Assembly (NCBI GenBank): GCA_950106755.1
Contig: OX467083.1
Location: 44,778,555-44,842,554 of the forward strand
Direction: 5' to 3'
Length of the DNA stretch: 64,000 bases
Source of the DNA: Climacium dendroides
Taxonomy: Eukaryota > Streptophyta > Bryopsida > Hypnales > Climaciaceae
Part shown: piece by piece, positions 12,000 to 25,486 of the stretch
Layout of the letters: every line of letters begins with the position of its first letter
Numbering within the stretch: position 1 is the stretch's first letter
Made by a program: the position numbers and the translations under genes
The notes under the pieces: generated by a model
Database searches by the model: none
What the model was told of the DNA's origin: nothing
What the model saw: the letters and a program-made list of their open reading frames with translations, nothing else

Positions 12000-14971
12000 A
12001 TGGCTTCAATGGCACTGAAGACTCTGGCTGTGATCACCATGTTGGTGGCCGTCTTCGCCTCCCATGCGTCGGCGAAAAAGCACTACCTCTATTGGACAGT
12101 GAGTGCTCCACTTATCTGTCATGCATGTACTTGAAAGAAGTTCGATTCTCATCTCAAATTTAAAAAACAAACTAGGAAAGCTCTGTATTGCAGCTACATC
12201 TACCTGTGCTCTTAATCTAAACATTCATTTATCCGCTTTCCATGTGGACTATTATCAATAAGGATTTTTTTCCCTTGGAGTCATTCTCAGATCGAGATTG
12301 AGTGTGCTCTAGCGTGTACAGGTTTGGGTTAGATCAATACACACTCCGAACTATCCTAAGTGGATTACAAAAAATGGACTTGCATAGCCAGGTCTAATAT
12401 TCATTGAACGTTGTACCTGTTGCAGGTGGAGAACGCAACATTGACAAGAGATTGTCATACTGTCACCGTGGCCACAGTGAACGGAATCTCTCCGGGTCCT
12501 ACTGTGATTATTGATGAAGATGACACACTCGTCATCACGGTGACAAACAAGCAGCTCCACCCTGTTACTCTGCACTGGTGCGTCTCTCTTTCTCCTTTCT
12601 TCGTTCATTGGCAACTAGTATTGATTTAATCTTGAAGTTAGTAAGACCTGTAACTTCGGAATGTTACCACAATTTTTTTAGAGATTGCATACCTCCGTGA
12701 GCATAATATTATCTTTTTCGTTCAGCTTATAAATTTTCCGTGCTACTCTCTTCAGGCATGGAATCAGACAACTTGGCTCCAACTACGCGGATGGGCCAGC
12801 GTACATCACGCAGTGTCCTATCCAGGAAGGCGGCTCATACATTTACGAGTTTACCGTGACCGGTCAAAGCGGGACGTTCTTCTACCACGCTCATGTCGGC
12901 TGGTTGAGAGCCACGGTGCACGGTGCCTTGATTGTGAAACCGAAGGTGAAGCCACCATATGGCGCAGTCGAAGCTGAGATTCCTATTATCCTTGGTTAGT
13001 CCAGCTTCCCATTTTGAGTTTCGCAACAATCGATGTTCCTTTCAGAAAAAAATTGGAGCAAATCTCCCCAATGTTAAATATGTTGGTATCAATCCGTATT
13101 CACATTACGCTTCTTGGCAATTTGCAGGAGAATGGTTTGGAATGGATCCAGACGTGTATGGACTTGGTTTCCTTGACACGCCTGCCCCTGCGGAGAACGT
13201 CACTACTATTACCCCTACCGTCAATGGCAACCCGGGACCTCTCTATAACTGCTCCAAAGGTAAGCTTTAAGTCTGCTTCAGCAAAAACTAACACTCTTTC
13301 CTTTGTTTTTGAACCTAAACATGCAATTATCTTGCCTAATTAATTAATTCTGGCGGTATTAGATTAATTAGGTGTGTTGGAATTAAGTTATACACTAAAT
13401 GATCGGTGAACTCGATTTTTTTTTTTTTTGCTTGGGCTTTCTGAATGATATTATCGGTTGATGTGATGGACTGCCAGGTGAGATAACCCAGTTCAAAGTG
13501 AAGCCGAACAAAACCTACCTTCTTCGGATTATCAACGCCGCCATGAACAACGATTACTTTTTCCGAGTCGGCGGTCACAAGGTCACTGTTGTGGGCGCGG
13601 ATGGAAACTATCTGAAACCGTTCAGAGATGACCTTATTGCTCTCACCCCTGGACAGACCACCGACGTCCTCCTCATCACAAGCAAAACTCCAGGTCTGCA
13701 CAATATTTCTTCTTCACTCTTGTAATAAAAAAATATTTTCCAAGTGAACGTAGACGTGTGTCAGGCGTGCTTCCTCTGTTCTCTCTAGAATCACATTTTA
13801 GTCTTCTGCTATCCGAATTGATTAGACTCCTTTTTTACTTTCGTTCCTTGAGCTAGTCATATACTCAAGTGTAAGTGTTACGTTTCTAGCCCTGCTACAG
13901 TCAATGACAGCCACTTTCGGTAGCGTGCTAGCTTTCCTTTGACGAGTGCCGGAACTGGTGACAATCCGAAACTGATGGATCCCGTGACAATACGGATCTG
14001 AATTGGATCGGATTTGACTGCTGCAGGGGATTTCCTTTGGAACCCTCTTTTCTAGGAGTTCAGTTATCCTTAATCTGAACTTAGCAATGAATGAAGAATG
14101 GTGTTAATGATGTTAATAAATTGTTTGAACTTCAGGGAAGTATTATTTCGGATTCGACGTTGGTCCGGTTCCAATTGGCGTAGGCTTCCCTCCTCCCCAC
14201 ATCTCCGCCCTCGGCGTATTCGAATACACAAACGCCCTTCCCTCGAAAGTCATCATCCCCAAGTTCCCCAACAACGTCACCCTGAAGCCCATGGACAAAT
14301 ACGTCGCCAAGCTCAAGAATCTCGCCACCTACACTTTAAAGAAGACCCCTGACCAGGACCTGATTTACGCAGTCAACACAGCCTTCGTCCTTTGCAAGCC
14401 CACCGAGCCTTGTTTCCAGAAAATCATGGGCGCAATCCAAAACATCACATTCGATGAACCTGTGGGCACTTCCATCCTTCAAGCTTACGCCAGCGGCGCC
14501 AACGGCGTCTACACAGCTGATTTCCCTGATAAGCCACTCTCGCTTAATCTCAACTTAGTCTCACCCGACCCAAACTACTTCTTCGGCTCCAGGGGAACCC
14601 GAGTGAAAACTTTGAACTATGGCGATGTTGTGCAAGTGGTGTTTCAGAATGTGTACGCTGCTGGTGTTTTAGATCATCCGTTTCATCTTCACGGGCATGA
14701 CTTTTATGTTGTGGGGAGAGGCTATGGACTCTACAACCCTGCTACGGATCCAGCCAAATTCAATCTTGTGGATCCACCGCTGTTTAATACGTATGGCCTT
14801 CCGAATCCAGGGTGGTTAGCTATAAGGTTTCATGCGAACAATCCTGGCGTGTGGCTCTTGCATTGTCACTTTGAGAGGCATAAAGCGTGGGGGATGATGA
14901 TGGCGTTCATTACGAAGAATGGAGGGGGGCTGACATTGAAGCCACCGACGCACCCACTGCCAGTGTGTTAG
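12000..14971 (+). CDS. Laccase (multicopper oxidase), copy 1
   Basis: Secreted p-diphenol:oxygen oxidoreductase, expected in the apoplast, where laccases oxidise phenolics. Six exons join in frame: 12000-12098, 12426-12577, 12756-12994, 13128-13259, 13478-13693, 14136-14971, giving 557 residues, normal for a plant laccase. Residues 1-25 form a signal peptide ending ASA. Type 2/3 copper ligands are in HWHG (His83, His85) and FYHAH (His128, His130). The C-terminal domain has HPFHLHGH (His460, 463, 465) and HCHFERH (His522, Cys523, His524, His528). The axial type 1 position is Met533, whereas seed-plant laccases usually have Leu. NxS/T glycosylation sites include NAT near residue 36. The exon 2/3 junction splits the Trp codon of HWHG, as in copy 2. 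Ascorbate oxidase is less likely given the [15 protein letters not shown] context. Confidence 0.93.
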
Positions 14972-17852
14972 TAATTTAGATAGGATCGAGCATGTATTCG
15001 TACTCCATTTATTCTGTTACTTTTTTTTTTCCTTCTGATTCAGCATTCTTTTGTGCTATTTGGCGATTAAATATCCGCTGGAATGCATTTGGTTGGCCAC
15101 TGGGGTAGTATTGAATAGCTAGAGCTCGCGTCATACGCGCGGCTTCAGTGATGTGAGTGGCTGTAGGATTTACCACAATGTGCAATAAGATTTACCAGTG
15201 TGGTGACAGGAGTCTTTATAACTTCGTAGTCGATGCCTGGTGTGGGGTACTCATTTGCACAATTGCCATGCTGACGTTGTGATGAGTAAGTAGTGTCTTT
15301 GCGTGCTAATTTCTACACTTGTTTGCGCTGTGTGTACTATGAAGATTCTTGAGATATTGATATGGTGTGTACAGTATCAATCTCCACGCTTCCTTTACTA
15401 ATTTATAAATCGTTTCATCGTATGGGATCATGTCTTTCAATAGTATTAATTGGTAATTCGGAGTAATTATATTGTCGGTCCTAGATTCTATGGCTTCCTC
15501 GACTCTCAGTACCTAAATATATTGGAAAGAGCTGACACAGCATGAATTGGCTCTATGACATCTTAGTGATGGCGATCCGATTTTTGTCAATTCAGAGATT
15601 CGTAAGCTAGCTCGACTGTTACGGAAATCGACGCCCCCGCGTTAATTTTTTCGGTTATTTCTGAATACACAACCTTGAGTTTAGTTCGTATTTCAATTTC
15701 GTTGGACTGGTACAATTCCATTCTCACGGTACGGTGAACCCTCAAGAAAGGAAGGAAATGAAATTCTTTCGAGAGCCGGCAGCCGGGTTGCCGGGAGGGG
15801 GATCGACGGGGGTAGGAATCCAAACTTCGAGGTACACAATGCTGTAGATATAGATGTAGTAGTTCTAGTGTAGATATCAGTAGTGCACTTTGCGTATAAA
15901 TTTGCCTAAGTTAATTATCTAGGCCTACTATTTGTATTTGTTGTGGATGGTCGATCTACAAACGTGGATAGGTTGACCATGAGTAGAGTCACGGCTAGCT
16001 AGCTACAGGAGAGATGCCCACATGGGGGAACGATGCACATGTGATTCTGTCTTCTTGATGGAAATTATATTAAAGTGACCATTGGCATGATTGGGGTACT
16101 TGCTGTAGACCGAAACTGCACTGACCTAGCCACTTTGTAATGCTCGTCACTTCTGTAGCTAGCCAGCAACATCAGGAGTGGATTGTCTCTTACGCATTAC
16201 AGACAAAAGGTTTCCAGTGGCCAACTTCAATTATTTGGAGAGTGCTTGCAAGGACATGTGTATTAAACAGGAATTTGTCGGCTCTGGAGTCTGGACCACT
16301 CGATCCGTCAAGGGTAGGAAAACTTTGGTTTCATCAACCAAAGTTACATGTATACTTACACCATTCAGTAGTAGAAAGAAAGGAGGGTCTTTCGGCACTA
16401 AGCTAGCTACACGTCAATACAAGAGTTTGGTGCAATAAACTGAACCTCTTTCTTACTATTGCGTCTGCATGCACAGTGCACCTAACGTGGCGAGGAAGCT
16501 TCTATTGAGGAAGTTGCAACAATTAAATCTGTTTTTGCCATTCAACCGACTAGCTGGTGGCCGGGTTCGTTTCCGTCGATCAGGTGGAAGCGGTTTCTCC
16601 TTTGAGGGATTGATTAATTACGCTTTGGACGCTTTGGATTTTGCGAACTGATTTTGGTTATAATAGGCGAGCTCAAGCTCTGAAATGATCGAGCAATATA
16701 TCTAGGGCTTGTCTTCCAAATTATGACTGCACTGCGTAAAGCCACAAGAAAAATCAAGAATCCCAGAATGCTGCTCTAGGCCTGTTTTGACAATGAATGG
16801 TATGGGGTCAGAGAGGGAGTAACAAGGTAAGTTTCTTGCGAGAAAAACTTGCCTTGGGATAGTTGATTTTGGTTGGTCTGGCCCTGACTGGCGTTTCCCA
16901 GGTACCTTCTCTTTGTCCTTTTGGAACCCCGGGCGCAGCGTCGGAATCCTTTCTTGCCTTTTTGCATGCTGTCGCTTACATCTACATAAATACATATATT
17001 ATTTACCTCATTTCATCAAATTCATCGTACGAAAAGTATGGTTTTAAAATTCTGAAGTAGAGCATTGGTAAATTAAATTTGGACTGATGCAGTTCTGGGG
17101 TCAAAAAAGCCCTTGCAACCTCTCTATTTTGTTTGTGGTCTAGATTTCGGACGTCAGAGCGCTACATAAAATTCTGTGTCTGCCGAGAAAAACAGAAACA
17201 ACGCAAAAAATGTCATTAAGTTGCCACCCAGAAAGCAAGTGGTACTACTGTACGTGCTGGACAGCGACTGATTCACTGACTCACTGACTCACTGCGCGCA
17301 TGTACTTTGCAGCTTTTTCCTTGAGCTAGTAAGTTAACGTGCTTTACTGGTTCACTTGTTGTTTGCAGTTACGAAATGGAGTCTGCAACTTGAATTCATT
17401 TTGAGCGAAACAGAATCATTAAACTCCAGTTGAGATCATTCACTTTTGAGCACCAAGCTCGAATAATACGAAGTACGTACTGATCGATCGATTTCCAGGA
17501 AGCTCGCAACGAAGCTGGAGTTCGGATGCGCATGAGAATCCGAGTACAATGCCGCAAGCTTGGGTTTCATGCCATGGCCACATGTGTACACAGATTCTCC
17601 ATGGGAGATGGGATTTTAAGGCGGAAACAACGTATGGACACTGTGATCAAGGTAGTCACCAAAATACTGGCCAATTATCAGTGTATGCTTTGTTCCTACA
17701 GTATATCCATTAAATTATTTAGGTCTGCAACGTCTTTACAGGGTTAGTTAACATTAATATTATTGAGTAGTGGTTTTTCACTTTTTCCATTAGATGTTTT
17801 TTGGAGGCATTGGAGGACCGTTTTGGGCCCGTTCCCCGCTAGTGTGAACCAA
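14972..17852. other. Intergenic region downstream of laccase 1
   Basis: Mixed-GC DNA without a recognised gene. Overlapping plus-strand frames at 16140-16438 and 16469-16651, and one at 17526-17747, are short and match nothing I know. A small actgactc repeat sits near 17268-17293. The region contains the 3' UTR of laccase 1; no definite polyadenylation signal was fixed. Confidence 0.35.
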
Positions 17853-18130
17853 CTACACTAAAATTGGTAAATAGAGTTGGGTGATAATTAGTGTTGTTCC
17901 CCGTTTTCTTATCCCCAACACTATTTTTTAATTAGTGTGGTTCCCTATTTTTTACCCCCATCTAACACTAAATGCACTCTTGTAGAAATGTTGAAATGAT
18001 CAAATTTTACTATAGAGCTAAAATAGTGTTAGAATGGATAAATAATGTTTTAATACTAACCTTGCAAATCACAATTAGTGTTATTGTTGACAATTAGTGT
18101 AGCCAATACTATTTACCAATTTTAGTGTAG
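17853..18130. mobile_element. MITE with CACTAAAATTGG ends (copy A)
   Basis: Inverted ends: ctacactaaaattggtaaat on the left, and tttaccaattttagtgtag on the right. The 278-bp element is collinear with the outer element at 42493-43024 (shared ccatctaacactaaatgcac and accttgcaaatcacaatt). The dinucleotide TA lies immediately outside CACTA at both ends, here and in the other copy, so TA may be the target duplication. Non-coding. Confidence 0.88.
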
Positions 18131-18280
18131 TGTGGCCAAAATATAGAATATTAAAAAAATAATTTAAAAAAATAACAAGTAAAAATTATTTTTAATTTTA
18201 AAATATCTAAAATTTAAAAAAATTAATATCATTTTGCATTAATTATTTTTAAATTTTTAACTCTTTTTTAAAATAATTAA

Positions 18281-18282
<2 letters not shown>

Positions 18283-18328
<46 letters not shown>

Positions 18329-18344
18329 CATCATCATCATCATC
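18283..18344. repeat. ATT/ATC microsatellite
   Basis: A run of about fifteen ATT triplets passes into about five ATC triplets, an interrupted trinucleotide microsatellite. Confidence 0.95.
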
Positions 18345-18465
18345 TAGCATGGCAGTTGCATTGACAAGTTAGATTGCTGATGTCGCCAAATTTCCACAGT
18401 CTAAGAACTTAGGGAATTCATAGAACACTTGAATCTCATTTAATGAAGTTTGGAGTTTACAGTAA

Positions 18466-19334
18466 TTAACCCCTAAAGTTTGTTATCCCCTTAGGAGACA
18501 AATAGTGAAAGTTTGAGCAAGTTCTTATGATCTTAATTTTTGGTGTGATTTTTTAAAACTATTTTGAGCTCTTAAAGGACTATATATAAGTTCATTTTAG
18601 ACTTTTGCAATTTTGAATGGAAGACTAGTATAAATTCAAAATAAAAATAAAAATTAGATACATAGGGAATGTGTGTCATTGATTACTAGCTTTTCTAATG
18701 CATGGATTTGTGCCCAATTTGAATAAATTGATGTATTCTTATATGAAGAAATGCGTCTCCAATCTCAATCTAGGGAGTAAAAACAACATTCTATTTTTAT
18801 TTATTTCTTTAAGTAAACTATAATATCATATAGATAAATCTTTGAAGTAATTTGTGTTAAAATTTCACAATCATATATTGTACTAATTGTAAGACACTTA
18901 TCTAAATATCTTGGAAGTTTGAAAGAAAATAAAAATTCATATGACTTTGTATATGCATAGCTCATCTTTTCAAAAATATTTAGAAAAATGTATATGTCTA
19001 ATAATTTGTGCAATTTAATGACTTGCAAGTTGCAACTTGCAATGACTTGCAAAAACATTGAGAAAAAATAACTCAAATGTAATAAAAGAAAATTATTGAT
19101 GCCCAAATTGCTTTTATTGGCAACAAATAGACTAGTTTGGAAATAAATTTGCAACCACTTAATTAAATTTGGTTAAATTTGGTTTTCATTAAAGACAATA
19201 TGTCCTTATCTATGTATAAAATTCCAACAAAAAGTTCAAAAAATAAACATTCACATATTTAGCAATTTCACAATTGCTTGTCAAAAATTGATTTGAACTC
19301 GAAAAATAATGCCCCTTACTCCTTATGGGGTTAA
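18466..19334 (-). mobile_element. TTAA-type element, unassigned subfamily
   Basis: Starts ttaacccctaaag (18466-18478) and ends ccttatggggttaa (to 19334), so the two ends are inverted with TTAA outermost. Just inside the left end, atccccttaggagacaaat is a reverse-complement version of the sequence preceding the right end of the subfamily 2 copies. The interior is AT-rich with no recognised protein; a 117-residue minus-strand frame (18801-19154) looks like random low-complexity coding. Confidence 0.5.
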
Positions 19335-19649
19335 GATTTAGAAATATAATAACTTTCTAGGATTATAACTTTTATTTCAGTTGGTGTCTAATAGCAAAAC
19401 TTTTGCCATTGTAACTTACACTAAGCTCAAAATGTTTAAGGCAAGGCAAAAAAACCCCACAAAAAACATCTTAGAATTACCAATGCCATTTATGTTTCTC
19501 TTTTGCCTTGTACCTACTTTTGCTCAACAAATTTATAAAAATGAAAATTAAGTTTTTTTTTCTTTTGAGACTTTCAACTCAATTTTTTAAACACAATATA
19601 TATTATAAAATCTAGATATATAAGTTTAAAAAAATAAAATTCTCCCCTT

Positions 19650-20598
19650 ATATCTCTAAAGAACCAAGGCCTTTTTTAAAATTAAAAAACACTCAAAACT
19701 ACCATTTCTATTAGTGGAAGGTGCAATTTTTTTTAAATTTTTTTTTTTTGCATATCTAATTGTAGGATCTTGCACTAATCAAGTACAAAAATGTGTACAA
19801 GAAAATTAAAATTCTTTGATTCCATAGATTATAAAATATTTGCATTTAAAGTAAAAAAAACAAGTTTTTTTGTGCACCTTTTATGATTTGTTTTTTTTAC
19901 TTTTAAAATAAATTTTCACCTTGTAAATTAAATTTTTTGCTCTATAAATTTTGAATATAATTTTTTTGTTGTTGAAGAATTGAGTTGAGAGTATAGGGGA
20001 TTTTTTTTAAATCACTTCATTTTTATCCTCTAAAAAATTGTTGAATAGAAGTAAATCTGAGATCTAACAAAAAAAATTAAATTGCTAATAGCTCTAAGTT
20101 GGAATTGAATCACAATAATCTTAATTGTGAGATTGTTCTAACTAGCAAACTTAACCTTGCAAAATATTTTATTTTTGAAAAATTATAAAAATTGCATTAA
20201 AAAATGAATCCTATGAATTATTCTTTTAAGAAAATGCTCAGAGTGCTTGAAAAACAAGATTGTTCATAACCTTCTCATTACTAGTACAAATAGAATGAAT
20301 CAAATCTTTTCCTATAGACAAGAATATTTTCTATGGAAAAAAACTTTAGAAAAAATTATTTTGGCTTTTTGTGATTTTTTTGGTGTTATCTGACAAACCC
20401 TATTTGGGGCTTAGAGTGGCATAAATTTTTCTTTGGGACAACAATTGGAATTCATAAAATTTATATTTTCCAAAATCTAATGTATTCTTCCACCTTCAAA
20501 AAAAGTTTCAAAAAATCATATCAAAAATTGAGGATCTTAGGAACTTGTACAAACTTAATAGTGTCCCCCAATTGGACATTTTGTCCTTTGGGGGTTAA
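19650..20598 (+). mobile_element. TTAA-type element, subfamily 2
   Basis: Collinear over its whole length with 27063-28001. Left end tctctaaagaaccaaggcc, then cactcaaaactaccatttct, later gtgagattgttctaac, cataaccttctcatta, and right end gtcctttgggggttaa (20583-20598). About 0.95 kb, non-coding. A TA microsatellite follows at about 20645-20664. Confidence 0.7.
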
Positions 20599-21201
20599 TC
20601 ATTGATGACTTGCAATTTGTAGTCAAAGTTCTTGAAATTTCTTTTATATATATATATATATATAGTATTGGGAGTATTATGAGCTTTTGAAAAAAAATTC
20701 AAAAATCAAATATAATAGGTAATATCACTAAACTACTAAAAAATATATTATAGAGAATTTCAGTGGAAAAAAATCTCCAAAGGTTATGGACAAAAATAAA
20801 TAAAATATTTTTTTGAATAATTAATTATTTTATATTTTGTATTAAAAAATTTAAAATAAAATTGACCTTTTGTTTTCAACTTAATAAGCAAAGAGAAAAA
20901 ACAAAAATTTAATTATAATTTTAATTTTTAAAATATCTAGCCATAAGATCTTGAGAGGGACTAGTATAAGAATGTATGGTAAGAAGTTAGACACTTTGAT
21001 CTCATATATTGCAAAATAAATGTGTTTAAAGTGAAGAAATCATGTTTTGTGGCACCATGGCATATAATTTAAGAGACTTTGAATCTTCTTAACTTAAAAA
21101 TTTTGCACTATAGATTTTGAATTAAAAAAATTTCATCATGAAGAATTGAATTGATAATATAGAACAAATAAAACTTAAAATAGTAATCTAGATTTCATTC
21201 T

Positions 21202-22136
21202 TTAACCTCTAAAGCCCTAAACTATGTTTTTTGGCAACATAGCGATTCTAGGCAACTCACTACAAATGGAATGTGTGTTTTTTTTCTTTGAAATTTTCAT
21301 ACAACATGTAACCAAGGAGTAGCTTTAAGACCTTACAATTTTTATAATTTTTGACTACATGGTTAAAAGTTTATTGTATGATATATAGTTTTCATTGCTT
21401 GGTGGGTAACTAAAAAACTTCTTTAAAAATCACTTAAATTTTTTTAAATTTTAATTGATTTCCTATATTTGTATATATGTAGAAAGCTTTAAATCATTTC
21501 ATTTTAATCAATGAGATGAAAATAACGAGGAGTTTTAGTTTGCAAGTAGTTTATAGTTAGTTATAGAATCTCTATTCTAAGATAAATTCTAAAGGCCTTT
21601 ATTTAACTCAATTTTCAATATTTTTAGAGGAAAAAAAATATAGAATGCAGATCTCTTATTACAACATTACAAGCATAGGGATTGGTATTTTTTTAATTTC
21701 ATAACTAAATTTTTAACAATTTAGTATTTTGAATCGTTCCCTACTTCTTTCTATTTACTATTTATTTCCTATATATTGTACAATTCCAAATGATTTGAAA
21801 TATTTCAAGTATGTAGCCAACTTGCCTTGAAAAGTGAATTCAAAGAAGCATCAACCTTGGATATTTTTTCATATAAATACATGTGGCCTTGTGAAGTGCA
21901 ATCACTTAGTTTTCTCAAAGCCCCCAATTTCTTTTTTATCACTTCAATTGTTAATATCTTGCTATCTACACAGTGGATGTTTCTGAAATTTTTTCCACAA
22001 ATTTTCAAACTATGGTTCTACAAGATTTTACTATAATATGTGTCTTAAGATTTTCTAAAATTTGGTATTTGTATTAGAAATGGCAGTTTGGGGGCATTTT
22101 AGGTGCAAACATAATAAAAAATCCTTTAGTGGTTAA
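21202..22136 (-). mobile_element. TTAA-type element, subfamily 1, both ends present
   Basis: Begins ttaacctctaaag and ends tcctttagtggttaa, so the terminal inverted repeat is about 11 bp with TTAA outermost. The interior is the reverse complement of 5200-6068, including aactttcatctcattaatca-like and gttgccaaaaaac-like blocks. 935 bp. The right end abuts the truncated subfamily 2 copy that follows. Overlapping opposed frames at 21805-22036 are not recognised. Confidence 0.72.
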
Positions 22137-22773
22137 AAAAATGTTTAGTAGAAGAAAGTGATAGACGGAAAGCTAATCATTAAAGGCTCCAAAATGGAAT
22201 TAAAACACACTAAGCCCAATAATGAGGTTGTTCTAACAATCAAAGTTAAACATGTATGTCTATTAGTCACCACTGGGCTTGTGGTTAGTTGATTTGTATT
22301 TTACACTTATGGAAATGAAATTGTGTTTCATTTGTTTCAAAAAAATTAAGCCTCTAAAATTTTTTGTTTTGAAAATTGAGTTCAGAAACAAATCTTATCT
22401 GTTATTTTTTCAAAAAGATGCTTTGATTGCCTACAAGACAAGATTCTATAACTTTCATATCACAAATCCAAATGGAATGAATCATAGCTTTATATTTAGA
22501 CAAAAACGCAATCTATGAGAAAAGAAAATTTTAATTTTAATTTCAACATTTTGTGGATTTTGTTTCCTACTTGCCAAGTTCAATTTTGGACTTGTTGTGG
22601 TATAGCTTTAGCTCCCAAGTACTAATCAAAATTAAAAAATTATATTTTTCAAAAGTTAATTAGTTTTTCTATATTATTAGAAAGTTTCAAAAGATTTTAT
22701 TAAAAACTAAGATCATAGGAGCCGGCCCAAAATCCATTTTGTCTCCTGAGGGACACTGGTCCTTGGGAATTAA
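22137..22773 (+). mobile_element. TTAA-type element, subfamily 2, left-truncated
   Basis: Starts within the family interior (tttagtagaagaaagtg corresponds to ttaagtagaagtaggt in the copy at 27063) and runs collinearly to the right end tttgtctcctgagggacac...ggtccttgggaattaa at 22773. The left half is missing exactly where the subfamily 1 element ends. Confidence 0.65.
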
Positions 22774-24822
22774 ATTCTATAATTTCTAGAAATTGAAAAA
22801 AATTATATACGTAGAAAGTCAATAGTTCCCCCAATTTAGTTTTTTTTCTAAAAACAAATTAAGAACTTGACATTGTAGATAATGAGGTATAAGATTTAAT
22901 TTATTGGTCGCTTTAGAAGACAAATGTCTTGATTAAGGAATTGAATAGGGGTGGATATACTTTATCTATAAAATTTGTTGTATATGAGTATTTATTGGAT
23001 TAAGTTTTAGCATAGGATATTAATGAAAAATTGAGAAGGTGTTGACTATTAGTTCTTTCATATTCTTCCATGCCCAACATTCTTTTTGGTAGCTTCAGTA
23101 ACACTTAATACTAATATATGGTCATGTTTATTGCATGATCATACGCTACTTTTGATAATAAAAAAAATACAATTGTTGATTACTAAAAATCAAAATGAGT
23201 CTTTGTAGGTCCTTTATGTATTGGAATGTTATAGTCTTCTACTTCTATGTAATTATAGTACAATAGAGATTCTTGAATCCAAATTGTTAATGTGGTAGTT
23301 GGTAATAGGATAAATGACTACTTTGTTACCAAAGTTAAATCAACATAATTAGATATTGATAAAATTAAGTTGGTACCATAGCTAAAATTTTATGATGTCA
23401 AGGTCTTAGTCAAGGTTATTTTTAGAAATTTATAGCTAAAACTCTAAAAGATAGTATATGTTGATAATTTTTGATTTAGGCATTTGCAATTGTACGTAGA
23501 GTTAAAAGTTTAGTAAAACAACAATGTGTACCACCTCATTTATAGTGAGTATTTTCTGAAGTAAAGACAATTATATTTTGAGAATTTAAGTCCTGCATTG
23601 TTATGCTCTATATATTAAAAGAACCACATAATTCTTCCCTATTTGGAATGTTGATTCAAATAAGTGTGAAGTATTTGTAAGACTAATCACCTTTCTAACA
23701 AATACACTTGTATATGCAATCCAAGGCAAACTTGGGCCTTATAGTTTCATAACCAAACTCAAATGTATGAATACTGAATTAATCTAATATGTAATTTTGA
23801 GGTTACAAAAGAATACGAAACCAATCTAATGTATGATTTTGGAATTACAAATGATTACACACAAACTATTATATGTTCTTAATTATGTGCATCCATAGTA
23901 AAGAAAAGCTATTCAAGCAAAAACCAAAGTAACTTATATTTTGTAGGGATCTTTTAAGGGAAGGCCATATGGGACTATTGTTTTAGTATAACTAAAGTTA
24001 AATTAAGATAGAGAGGATTTAAAATAGATAATTGATGACAAAAGATATTTTATTACTTTATCACATTTTATAAACAATTGTTTACACCAAGAAAATTTGA
24101 CCATCATCTTTAAATTTTTTCCACAATATGTACAACATTCACTTCATAAGTAATCTTCACACCAATTTCACACCAATGCAATTTCTACTTTCATAACTAC
24201 CAATCACACAAGTAATTAAGTCAAATAAACAAGTTGTAATAACTACAATGACAATCAATTCAATTCATGAACATCAAAGGTCTAGTTCAAAGGGAGTTAT
24301 ATTACTTATGTGCAAGATCTTGTAGACAAATTGTTTTCTTATACTATGTTATGTGAAAAGTCACATCCATGTTTTCATATTGCCTTGTAGGATTGTTTCA
24401 TATTCCTTTCGTTCCAAAATGATCTTCCTGTTGGACATAATGTTATAGATTAAGGTTGAAAATAATATTTATTCAAATATTTTTTGGGCTTTAAGTAAAG
24501 TTTGGTGCACTCCTAACAATTTAAACCTTTGATTTCCCAAGTCCTTTTGAAAATACAATTTTGGAGTACTCAAAAGTGACATTTTTGAGACATTTTTGAG
24601 AAGCTCTCTGGCCATACAATTGCCCAATTTCTATGGACCATGACAATTACTTAATTGATCAATTTCTAAGTAACAATAGTAGTCTTTGAGGGCAAGCTCT
24701 TGTGGCCCTAGGCCTAAGCTCTCACCCTATAGCCTAGAACCATGTGGCCATTGACTTTCCACTTTTGAAGTGGTCCATAACTTAATTAGAAATAGGTGTT
24801 ATTGTGGGGAATAATCTCACAA
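22774..24822. other. AT-rich intergenic DNA, nothing recognised
   Basis: About 2 kb of AT-rich DNA with no recognised gene. It lacks the repeat family seen on either side. A repeated phrase (aatctaatatgtaattttgagg... and aatctaatgtatgattttgg...) near 23780-23850 suggests a small local duplication. Confidence 0.35.
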
Positions 24823-24938
24823 TACATGCTTCCTATGGGTCTTTTTCTAATTGGAGTTTTGTTCATAATAATATCAACAATATGTGCTTCTTGCGGGTCT
24901 TTTTCTAATTGGAGTTTCATTCATAATAATATCAACAA
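24823..24938. repeat. 58-bp tandem duplication
   Basis: Two units of about 58 bases share gggtctttttctaattggag and cataataatatcaacaat and differ at a few positions. Confidence 0.85.
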
Positions 24939-25162
24939 TACATTTTGAATGTTTTTCATAGGATTTGTGTTCCATCACTCCAATAATTGCCTCCAACCCC
25001 CTTTGTTCCAAAATTTCTATTTTTTCCTAATTGAAAAACTCATCAATTCATGGTTATAGATTAATTGTTTCTACTAATAATTTCTAACACACAATTTCAT
25101 ACAAATTGCCTCAATTTTCCTAAATCTAAATTACAAGCCAATGTGGTGGTTCACACCATAGT

Positions 25163-25486
25163 TATGGTGTTCAAAGACTCCATACCTATCTGCAAACTAA
25201 AACTCCTCGTAACTTTCATCTCATTAATCAAAATGGAATGATTCAAAGCTTCCCACTTCCACATCAATCTAAAGAACCAATTTCAAATTTTTATTTTTTT
25301 GAAAAGTGATTTTTAAAGAAGTTTTTTGAGCTACGCGGGCTACTTGCAAAGCAATGAAAATGACATATCCCCTCAGAAAATTGTTGTGTGAAAATTTCAG
25401 CAAAAAAGAGTAAAAATTCCATTTGTGGTGAGTTGCCCAAAATCACTATATTGCCAAAAATGCAGTTTTTACCTTTAGAGGTTAAC
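25163..25486 (+). mobile_element. TTAA-type element, subfamily 1, right-end fragment
   Basis: Collinear with 5700-6068: aactttcatctcattaatca, aaaatggaatga, gtgagttgcccaaaatcact and the right end acctttagaggttaac (25471-25486). The sequence left of about 25163 does not match the other copies, so this is a right-hand fragment. Confidence 0.65.

Noticed and set aside
18801..19154. 117-residue minus-strand frame as a membrane protein
   Set aside because: It is hydrophobic only because of AT-rich codons (Phe, Ile, Leu, Tyr); it lies in a repeat element and has no homologue I recognise.
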